Shown here piece after piece: positions 39,301 to 51,300 of a stretch of 64,000 bases of DNA. The notes below the pieces were generated by a model that worked only from the letters and a program-made list of their open reading frames with translations, had not been told where the DNA came from and searched no databases. Each line of letters opens with the position of its first letter. Within the stretch, counting starts at the first letter, position 1. Source of the stretch: Caenorhabditis remanei (lineage: Eukaryota > Nematoda > Chromadorea > Rhabditida > Rhabditidae); the NCBI RefSeq assembly GCF_010183535.1, contig NC_071328.1, forward strand, positions 7,130,001 to 7,194,000, in the 5' to 3' direction. The position numbers and the translations under genes are program-made.

Positions 39301-42300
39301 CCAAAATTTCGAAAAAGAAGAAGGAAAAGGCGTCTAATTTGCTCCATGAGCTAAGAAATCTCCTAGTTGTACATATACATACATAGGGCCCATTCAATCC
39401 AATCATATTTTGTTTTGTCTAATCTCTCCTATTCTGCCAATCAGAAGAGAATTGGGGGGAGGGTCTCCGCCACCCGTCCGTCATCGAGTTCCGCAATTAG
39501 TCGGCTATTCTCTCGGAGCTCCAAAGGAGATTGAGCACTGCTTAGATAAAAGAGAGGGGCAATTTCTAAGAATTGACTAATCTTAGAAATTATCTTCATT
39601 TCATCCGAAAAGAAATTTGGTGAAAATTTGGAAATTTCGCGAAAATCGGGAAAACGAAGACTTTTGAGCCAACCTAAGAGGGAGACAAAAAGACAAAAGA
39701 CAGTGAAAATTGATACCCCTCTGGGGCATCCGGGATACCGCGCAAAAACAGTACAAACATAAGATCTTCTCATTTTTTGTGTCTATTTGTAAACGAGGCT
39801 CCATCCTTCTATTTCCTGTGTCTCTTCTCGCCTTTTTCAGTCCTGATACGTATATGATGATGATGAATCAAGATAGTTTTGGGAAGGGAACGACACTGAA
39901 ACAACATTTGCATTTTTATTTTGTATCATCATCTATCATAATTTGAATCATTGATGCGTCGGGAGAAATCACAAAATGATCATCTTCGTCTCCTCAAAAT
40001 CAGAAAAAGAAAAACCATTTTTAGTATTATGTACAGTCAATAAATGTGTCACTCTTCGAGAGGAAAACGAGCCTTTTCTTCATAAATTTTCCCAAAAAAA
40101 TTTGTTCATTCTGGCTTTCTCTCGACTTGACAAACATTGCCTTTTTTCAACATTTCACTCTTTCTCTTCATGTTGATAATGATACGGTTTTTGATGTTAT
40201 CGATTGATTGGAAAAACTTGATGAAAACTGTGTTTTCTAATGTGGGAGAGTTGGGGGTTGGGATTCATTAGTTACTAATACAGTATGATGGAATTAGGTT
40301 CGGAGTTTTTGACACCTGATTACAGTAATAAGATAGGTTAATCATTATGATAAAACAAAAAGATGAAAGGAGAGGTAAGTACGCAATCGTAGCTCATTCC
40401 TAGTACAGAACTCCTCACAGTCAGACCCCAACCCCTCAAATTCGATACCTTGACGAGCTCAACCCACCAAGTTCAGAATGCATTTATCAGACTTGTAAAT
40501 CTCGAGAAAAGAGCCAATTTCGGAGGTTTTGAAAAAAGTCCCGGATAAGAAAAAAGTTTAGTTAGAGAGTGAGTCTTTTCTTAACTTGGAGATGGGTGAC
40601 GGGAAGATGCTCATGCTCATCTCAAGCTGCCAATCTTGCACATTAAGCAATTGGCTCATTGGCATGCTCTTCTCAAGGCTCCTTGTCCTCTGGGTCCCAA
40701 CAAGAAGTGGGCACCCATCTCTGTCTCTACCCTTCTGGCAAGGAGTCATCCCGTTTGATATCTGCTCCCGAGGGACCGCCCATCCCCTTCTAGATCGGCG
40801 GACCGGCGCCGCCCAACACCCCGAAAAAGAGCACAAACTTTCTAATGTAATGGGCCGGAATTAGGAGAAGAACAAACGAGAGAGGAGGCCTCGGAGCTTA
40901 CGAACTGATTTGGTGGGGTGGAGCCAGGGGGGGTCTCGTTTTGTTTTCTTGTCAAGAATAAGAAGAGAAGAAGAAGGAAAAGAAGGCGCCGGCTAGTTAG
41001 TGGTTAAACGAATCAAGTCGAAATGTGATAGATGTGCCGCCAATTTAGGGTCCCCAGAAGCCTCTGATTTTGCACATTCATTTTTCGCTTCTATACACAC
41101 CAATTTTGTACATCCTGAGACACATTTTCGGCATCGCTTCATTCATCTGCCACGTCATGTGTGAAGACGTGTTCTTTTTAGATTTAGGAAAAACGAGGGA
41201 CCACAAAGTTTTTGGAACTTTAGGACTTTTTTTCTGATGAAGTCGTGAGGTTTAGATCTGAGGTCGCATCTAAGGACTCTAATCACACGATCAGACTTTC
41301 AGTTTTCAATTAGACTAAATCTGATTCCACATAGTTCTAACTCTAATAGCCTGTCTCATTCCATTCAATACAATTCGATTCCATATATTTCTATGCCCTC
41401 TTCCTTAAAGTGATGATGATGATGCATCATATCATCAAACAAATCAAACATATCATCTTCATCATGTGAGAAAAATTTTCAATTTGAGATGGTTCTCTTC
41501 CTTCTTTTCTATGTTTGGATTTCTCGGCGCCGCGTCATCCTCCTCCTCTCCTCCTCTTAAAAACTATATACACCTTGTTGGCTCCCTCACATTATATGGT
41601 CGCCAATTATTTTATTCCTCATTCGTTCATCTCTTTCGTCTTATTTTCTAGAGAACGCTCCTCCACCATCATTTTTCTTTCTCTTTTTTGAATCAACTGT
41701 ACATATAGTCGTGTGTATTGTCAACATGAATAATAATTATGAGCCTTTAAGAGGAGACCAGCGCGTCAAGAGACGGGCGGCACGGTCATCACAAACACAA
41801 AAATTTTCCCATAATTACCATTTCTAAGGCGTTAGGTGCAGGGCTCCCTTCATCTTTCTTTTCTAATATCTGCGACGGTTTTGATTTCTCTGAGTCTCTC
41901 CGTGTATCCATCTGTGTGTCCGTGCATCTAGATGTCCGTACATGGACTTTGTCTACAATAGCCTTGATCCGAAAATAAATCTGTCCATCTGGATGTCCTG
42001 GTGTCTATTCATACCTGTCCATAGGAAAACTAATCCTGATTCCTAGTCTTGTCTCGAAATATCTCACATGTTGCTAACTAGTCTGCATATCCAGATGTCC
42101 GGATGTCCCTGTGTCATAGTCTCACATTTTACCTCCCTCCCTCGTTGTCTCACCTCAAATAATCATAATCATCAAGTTGGACACACAGCCTAAAAAAGCC
42201 ATAAATTCGTTTGTCGATTCCGGTCGGTTCGATCAGAAATAGTCAAAGAACACCATATATAAATCAGAGAAATAGAGAAAATTTTCCTCTTCCCGGGCCG

Positions 42301-45300
42301 CTCCTCCTCAATTTCTCTATTTATTTACAGCTCTCTTTCTCTCTCTTCCTTTTCTTTTTCCCCTCGAATCGACCCCTCTTTTCCATCTCTTTACAGTAAT
42401 CATCGTCATCATGATAAGCTCCGCCCATTCTCTTATTTGCGCAAAAGGTGATGAATCAATTGAGGAGATGATCGGGGCAATCCTAACAAATTAGTCATTT
42501 TGGAAAAGGAGACTCCGCCCACTTTTACAAAAGAAGACACACTCTAATTATTCCCCGCTTGGATCACTGATATACATATTTCTTCTGATAATGTTTGGAT
42601 TCTTACCATGCACATTTTGAAGTTTATTGAAAAAAGACCCTCTAGGTATTTATAGCTGGAAAGGATCAGAGCATCTTATTGTTGTTCGCATGCTCGATAG
42701 TTGTTTTTATCAAATTCTTCAGTGATTCCAGTTATAATTTTTCCTTTTTCAGACTTCAAATTGATGGAGGACGCGGCGTATGCGTGTGCCGGATGTGATT
42801 TTACAACAAGTGAGTTAATTTGTTTTGTGTGGATTCTTGAAACAAGTACTCGATTGAAAACTTCTAAAATAAAATAAATACATAGACTTAGATATCAAAC
42901 AAAAAAATAGCGGCCTGTATCTCGCTAGCTCCAAAAAAAGCTCAGAAATTTTTTTTACATAAGCTATCAAGTGGTTCTAACAATATTCTATCAAGATAGA
43001 TTATTTAAATTGTATTAATATTACCCCGAGAAATAGTTGATACCGATTCACCAGTAGTACTGTGAGCTGCTGATGGTCAGCCATTATAGAGCCTAACCAT
43101 TCTGGATCAAACACTATCCAGGCGATTCCCCAAAGTTCGGAAAAAAGTTCTCTAGACAAATTCAAACAATTCGAGTCTCTTATCAGTCTTATCAGTATTT
43201 CTCTCCCGAGGTCATTAACAGCTTCTTCTCTTTTAATTCGAATATTTCACCGACCTCTCTTTTTTTTTGTCACCAACCTTCTTTCCCTGATCTGTACTAG
43301 TACTTCTCCTCCCTTTTTACATTCATTCACATAGGTAATACACCCGCCAACAATTTGACTCATTAATAGCCCCCCTCTCTTCATTTCTGTATGTCTCTAT
43401 GTTCCCCCTAACCAATTTAATTGGCAACTAATTCTGCCCCGCACGACGGCTCAAACGATGCGCGTCGCCCGGTCGCCCCCGTCGTCCCGAGATTCTGTGA
43501 CCGGTTTTCAGAATAGGAAGAGATGATGTCTCTCCCCCTTTAATTTATTTTCATTTTTGTTACTCTCCCCGAGAGTGATGATGACTGTTTTATTTTATTG
43601 AGAGAGAGAGAGGAGGCATCATCATCATCATCAAGGGGTGAAATGAAAATAGGGCCAATAATTATGGGTTAGAATCTGGCACTTTTCAATTCCAATTCTC
43701 TCAAATAAATGAATTTACTTTTTTTCTGCATATATTACTTCTTCTTCATCTATTCTTCTGATGCTCTCCCTCAATTCACTCCTTTGATATTTTGCCGCTG
43801 CTTTTCGGCACTAATTTCGCGCCCTCGTCTTGCTCGCCCGCACACGGGTCGCCGCCTTTGATCTCGACCGCCAACCCATTTCATTTCATTATGAAAATGA
43901 TAATAATAATCATAATAATTATGCGCCCCGCTCTCTTTCTCGGCTCCATCCGGGAAAATTGGAATAATGATAAGAGATACAGGCATGCAGAAAGATGATA
44001 AGATGCGTGTCGGGGCCTCTTTTGATAAACTTAGAGAAGAGGTGGAACATCAAAAGGAACACATTAAAATAACTTTCTTACCTAACGTCTATTAGTACTA
44101 AAACTAGAGAATAAGCGTCACGGTCTTTTTAAAATAGTGCGTCGACTGGTCTAACTAAGGTATGCTAGGGATGTCAATCGGTCTAATGGGCTCTGACAAA
44201 TCTTAGAATGTAATAATTAGAGAGTGAGATGTCAAAAACACCTTGAGCGTATTTCATTGAAAGTCAGAAGTTTAAGAATATAGAGAAATTAATCTGTGCA
44301 TATGACACACAGATTATCCAGGTCGCCTAGCTTGGTTTTACAACTCAGTGCTGGATCAAATCGATTCGATAACCTAACTGAACCCAGCCAAACTAAACTA
44401 AATAAATAAAACTTGAACTAAGTTTACACCTCCACACTCTCTCTTTGGCTCCGCCTGCGTTGTTTTTCCTTGAAACTTGTTGACTCAAAAAATAATGTAC
44501 TGTTGCAAGACATTTCAAAGATTAGAAATTTTAATTTCAAAATTTCAGAAGACGTGTCGGACTTTGAAGAGCACGCGAAAGCACACGAAGAGGAGGCGTC
44601 GTCTGGCGGCGAGGGTGCCTCTTCACAGAAGGCGTGTGCTCTCTGCTTGGAACCAACTGCGGATCTCGAAAAACACCTCGTAGAACAACATCGGATTGCT
44701 GAAAGTGCAATTGAGAAGTTCCTTGTGACAGAACGGACTGCAAAGTGAGTTTCTTCCTTTTGTTTGGTCTAGACTAAAATTTTCTATTTGGGAATTTCGG
44801 GCTAACGAAGAGCTAGAAAGACGTATATTTAGTTAGCAGGTCACGCTCGTTGCCAGAATCAGTTCACCCCAATTCAGTTCTCATACTTCAGTTTTCCACC
44901 TCATACCCTCATCTCGTCCCATTTCATTTCCGGTGGGGTGCTAAAACTTGGCCGTAATAAAATCATGCTTTTAGGCAATCAATTTTTCGGAAGATGGGTG
45001 CGTCCATCTTCTCTCCTCAACCTAGAATTACCATTACTGTAAAGTTTGCAAACTTTGATTCTAGGATTCTAGGTCTCTCTTGTTTGCTCACTATCTCGAA
45101 TTTCCGGTTTCATGAATTTCTGGCGCGCTTTGAGCGCATTCTACCTAGGTTCAAGTGTGAGAATGCTGGGGAACAATAAGAGCGTCTCGGGAAACTTCGG
45201 AATCGAGCACAAGCATTTTATTGCAAGCCGTAGAATTCCAGATTCAAAGTATTTTTGATTAAAACATTGATTCAAACATTTTGGTGTTCTAACGATTTCT

Positions 45301-48300
45301 GCGTCTCTGCGATTAGCTCGAACTATCTCTCATTGCAATTAGTACTACAAATAGGAGCGGACGAGGTGGACACGGGCGGTACGATCCGATTTTGCATATT
45401 TTATGCACGTCGCCTCGAATTCCTCCTGTTTCGCCTTGTCGTCGTTGTTGTTTACTCGCTCTAAATTCTCTACGATTTGCCTCATGATGATCGTATTATA
45501 TTGATTAATCATTTTTAGTTGTTGGTTAGGTTTGTCAGATGAATGATGTTCCAACGACGCATGCTTCCAAAAAGAAAAGCTGAAATTTCGTCAGTTTTGA
45601 AACCACTCTTTTCTTCTCTCCGAACTCCCATAAAACATGGAGCTTTTTAAAATATAGTCGTTGCGATCAAGACCTATCCTCATACAATTCCTCTTTCCAC
45701 ATTTCCAACTGATCCAATAATTAGGGCTAGACCATGAGACATAAGGGGGACCGGATAATTAGTGAGTCGTGTCGAATTCTGGGTCATTACGCCATTCCCA
45801 CGGAATTTGCGGGGCGATAGGCAATACGATTCGGACAGGAAAACAATTCATTGAGACTCAGAAAAGAATGAAAGAGAGAGACGGTTAATTTTATTCGATG
45901 TTTCAAACCTGTGAGGATAATGAGATGTCTTGTGTGTATTCCATATGGGTATACTAACAATCCAGGCTCCAATATCACAATTTGGTTTTCTATCAACCAT
46001 AGTTTCCAAATTTTCAGTCTAGAAGATCAGAATTTCTTTCTGACTTTTGTAATATTGACTACTAAATGCGTCATCATTCAATCTCGTTTCCCTCTTCATA
46101 AACACACAGACACCTATCATATACCATCAAATGTTGTTTTATTTTCCTCCAATCCTTCCCAAATTTGGTAAATGTTTGGAAACATTGCAAATGTCTTCCA
46201 TTCTCAACACGTCCTCCTCATATCATATTATTCATTCAGATAGTTTTAGGAGTCAGAACGGGGGGCCACGTCATCAACACATTAGTAGTTGAGAAGAAGA
46301 AGAAGAACGGGGACGACCTTTTTCTCATCGTTTTTTTTATTTCTGCGTTGAATCATAATTGATTGTTAAACTATTTCTTTACTCCCGCCTCCAGAGCAAA
46401 GGGACCCACCAACTATTACTACTTTGAAGGGTGACCTATTTGCTCTTGTTACAATTTGGGATCTTCGGGAGTAAATAATACTAGAGACGGACCAGGTAAT
46501 CTCCAATTAGGCTTATGGTAGGGGTTGGATTAGGAAGAAAAGACCTGGATAGGTTTATTCTTATTATACCAGAAGAGAACCAGCTGGACGGTTGGGCCCA
46601 GCCTGGCGCATGTTCGACGCGTTCTGTAGAAACTTTTCCTCTTCACACTGTCCAGGCTCTAGATCAATCCACGATTTTCCTCATTTTCACTCCTCCTTTT
46701 TCAATCTCATTCCTTCATTACAACATTCCCCTTATCAGCAATAGGAGCTCTCTTTTTTGATTGCCTCTCGGCCGTAATTGAATTTTTTCGGATTTCTTTC
46801 TCTCTACCTCTCACATTTTTTATATTCCTTCTCTCCCTCTCCTCATTTTCTTTTATTTCTTCTGTTCTTTTTGCACAAGAAAGTGTAAATGGGACAGAGT
46901 GATTGGAAAATGAAAACGATGTAGAAGAGGTGGAAAAAGCTGACTCATTTTTCTCAATTTTCTCTTTATTTAAACGTTTTCATCTAACTCGAACAAAACT
47001 GTTTCCTCATTTTGTTATTTGTGATAAACGATCGTTTAGTTTTTTTTTTGGTTCCGTTTGGTAGTCAAGGACTATACGTTTCGAACTGATCTAGAAGAGT
47101 CAGCCGGTCTTATGACTTAAGCAGTCTAGTTAACTTCGTTTTAAACCCGAAATCCTTCCTCAATTATAACTTTTCATATATTTCAGAGAAGCCTCCTGTT
47201 CGACCTCCACTACCTCCGACCCCTCCTCTTCAGAATTCCCTCATCGATGTTCCAAATGCTCGATGGCATTCCGAAGTGAATCTCAGCTTCAAACACATTC
47301 CCTTAAACACGTATTCAATAGTTTTCATAAGTGTCCCACGTGTGGAGACTCTTTCGATGAGAATAGTATTGTGGTGAGTTTCAAAATATCTTTAATTCTC
47401 TATGATCGAAAAATCTGAACGTTTTTTACAGACTCATATGCTAGAACACACAAAAGAGGAATGTGAGATGTGCTCAGAAACGTTTCCATCCAAAGAATCA
47501 TTCCTGTCTCATCTGAATTCGGCACGCCATTTACAGCAGGCGAAAAAGCAGTTGGAGACTTCGAAGGTTGACTTGAATTCTCAGGTTAGTAAGGGAGAAT
47601 TAATATCTTATTAAAAAGAGATTGGTGCCTTGATGTCTAGTAAATGGTTTGACACCTGAAAGTCTGGGCTCACGCTTTCTCTATTTACTAATAGAATACC
47701 CCTAAACTTATAAAAAGTACAAGCCCCTTCTCTCTCTCTCTCAAAAGATTCCCAGTAGTCAACTACCGTAACCCACCACTTCCTCTAATCAATGATCAAT
47801 CAACGAATCAGATTCTTTATCACCCTTTTTCTCTCATTTTCCTCCGTCTCTTCCTCTGTTCCAATCTCTTCTCCGCCACCGCTTTTCCGTCTCTTCGCTC
47901 GGCGATCAGAGCGCTTTGCACAATTACAGTACCCATTTAATAATTGATTTTCTTTTAGTCTTTTGCCGCCGCTTCTTCTTTTGCTTCTTTGCGCCTCCGA
48001 AGAAGCAAGAAAAGATGAAGTGCCGACAAAAAACAACATTAGAAATTATTACACTTTTATGATACTGATGACGATGAAAGCAGCACAGGGTGATGTTGAG
48101 ATGTAGGGCTCATGGAAATAATAATAATAATAATCTATATGAACTGGTTCCATTGGAGAAAAGGGAAAGAACAGAAGAATCTCATTGAGTCTCATTGGGT
48201 TTTATGGGGAATTCTAACAACTTGGATGAGAATTTCACAGAATGAACTTCCGAGAAATTTTCAAATTTTGAACTCACTTTTGTCTAGGTATCTTTTTGAT

Positions 48301-51300
48301 TTAATTTAAAATGAAACTAGTTCAAGATACTCCGGCTTTAAGGGAACTATATAAAACCGTTGAGTTTCATCTTTCTTACAAATTTTGAAATTTCAGACAA
48401 ATCTGAAGTCCTAATTTGATTTTTTGTTGGTTCTTACTAAATCAGAACGAGTAGGCATGAATTAATTTTTGTAGTTCATGTCTGACGTTTTCTAGTTTTT
48501 CAATCGTGAGAAAAAGAGGGCGTGGCCTGAGAGGCACTAATTTCTCAAGTGTGTACTACAATCCAGAATAAATTCCCGGAAATCAAAAAGTCAACAATAC
48601 GAACCAAACACTTTTTGTTCTTTACCCGATTTGCGAGATTTCTTTCAAAAAGTTCCACTTCCTGTCATATTTGCTCATCCCTTTCAATTACCGTACCCAT
48701 TATCATTTGGCTGAAAAAGGGCCGCCCGGTCATTCTCTCTTAACCAATCGTCTCTGAATTGGAAATGAATTGTTGTATAAATTGTGCGCTCTCTCTCTCG
48801 TTTTCGCGCATTTCCTTCCAACTATTTGTACAAAACCTTCATCATCCAAAAAGGCACCGGGGTGAGAAAAAGAAGAAGAAGAAGAAGAGGTGTACGTGTC
48901 TTTAGTTGTGGTCGACAAACAAACAGGGCCCCCTTCTTCTAAATTCGTGTGAAATAGATGAGGGCAAATAGGACAAAACGAATGAATTTATAAGAAGAAT
49001 AAGACGATTTGTTGTACCTTTATGAGAGGAGGCGAAGGGGCTGGCAAAGCCGATGACACCGACTGTACAATCATATCAAAATGTCTTCTTTACAGGACCC
49101 ATCATCATCTGAGAAACAACGTATCTATGTGTGCAATGTATGCAAACAATCTTATCCTCAAGCCGCTAATCTTGACGTTCATATGAGGTCGATGACACAT
49201 CAAAGTAGAATGAGCCGGTTAGCCGAATTAGTTGCAAATGGAGATGTTGATGGAGACAAAACAGTTTTCGAGCAGCCAGGGATCCCAGCTCCCACGATAC
49301 AGAGCTACATTGAGACGGTACGATTAATTAGCTGATTTTGTGGATTTACAAATTTTGAGAAAAATATAACCTCGATCACGGAATTCTGAAATCTAGAAAA
49401 GCCACAGTAATATCATTTTTGAAGGATTTTCAAATTAGAGAGTAATTGGAATTTAAGAAGCGATTTCTATAGAATTGACCCGGTTTTCCCACGGTAATTA
49501 GAGTTCCGATCACAACAACTACATTATTCCATATGAAAAACAAGTAGATTAAATCTCCCGGCTCTATTTTGAATATTTAAGAACGTCCTTCTAACACTCA
49601 TACAATTTGTTTTCTAACTCTGGAACGCTCCAGATTTCAGAAACCAATCGAAGACCGAGTTTCGTTGATTTAATTGTTTCCCAAATGATTCATCAGTTTA
49701 TGAAACGTCACGAATTATTTATAGCCATCGAGGCAAAGTTTTATGATCTTGGGAACAAATCGTTTCTGGAATTTCGAAATTTTTCGAAGATTTTATTAGA
49801 GATTTCCATGAGAACTCCTATCCTTGATATATTCTTGCGGGTCTCTCGACTTTTCTATATGTTTTTTGAAAATTTAGCCTGATTTCGAAAATACCGTACT
49901 TCATCTTTCGAAAACGATGTCTTCCTTTCAATATGGTTTCGAAATTAGAATTTTATTTTTTTCCTTCTTCTCTCCCTAATTCTGTTTTTTTTCAGACAGC
50001 CAACCAAGTTTCAATGAACGATTTGATGTCTCTTCTCAGTCGAAGTGAATCTGATGAAATGCGGGAAGAAGTGAATGGACTCCAAGTTCTGACACAAATC
50101 AAAGTATACGGGGAACCGAAAATTACAAATTTGGTGCCAGGATTAGAAGGAAAAGTCGACAATATCGCACTGTTTGACGACCAACAAGCAGCTGAAATTT
50201 CGAAGATCGATTGCGGTGCCTGTGGTCAACAAATATCTGGAATCCTTGCATTAAATCTCCATTATGAAGAATCTCATTCCTCAAAAATCCCGAGTGAAGT
50301 GTTGAAAAAGTTTGGAGAAAGGATATTATCAGCAGTTGAGGAGAAGCTGAGTAGAGAGAACTCAGTGAGAAATGACGGGTCACAGAGTCCTCAAAGTGAT
50401 GATGAACCGATGGAGAAGAAAATTAAATTAGAGAATATGCTACCGGATATGGATAAAAATGCAGCAGCTAATCAATTCGCCATGTTCCAACAAATGATGA
50501 ATTGTTTGCCATTTATGGCACCTCCTGGATCTGCAGGATTCGGTGGATTCTCACCAGAAATGTTGAGTCAACTGATGAATCCAGCGGCGGCGGCGGCTGC
50601 GGCTGCGGCAGCTGCTGCAAATGCAGCTAACAATTCACCGGCTAAAAGAGCAAGAACGAGGATAACGGATGATCAGTTGAAGGTGTTAAGGTATGCTATT
50701 CTTATAATTTTGTACACCAAAAAATGAAATTCTGGAAGTGCTTGCAATTTTCTGTGAGCAATGATAGTTTTAAACATTGCTATTTGACCTCAAACTAAAA
50801 CTCATAATACTATTTTTTTAATTCGTCGATCCCGTCTTTTAGTTTTTTGATTAAAACACTTCTGCTGGTTTAACTCAGTTTCTCCTTCTCCAGTTTCAAT
50901 TATCTCAATATCGTGTTCCAATTTTTCACAACAATCTTCATTAAAATAATGGGGAGACATGACTTTTGAGATGAGGGGGATACTGTAGTTTGTGGGAGGG
51001 ACTGTCTACCCCCTCCCGACAATGAAAATGAATTGCAAACAATAGGTGGGAAAGAAGAGGAAAATGGTTGAGCGACCAGGCACTGAACAAAATGAATGAG
51101 AATGAAGAACAAACATTGGTTGCCTCTGCTGCGAAAATGAATCGAATCAATCAATTTTCTCTTCTGGAAAAACAACGAAAAGTTTTCTGGATTGGGGAGG
51201 GGAAGAGACGAGAGAATGATGCGGGGGCTGGCAGTTTAAGAGAGATTTATGATTTCAAACAGAGACGCTTTAGACCGATTTTTGAGGAAACAACTGATAG

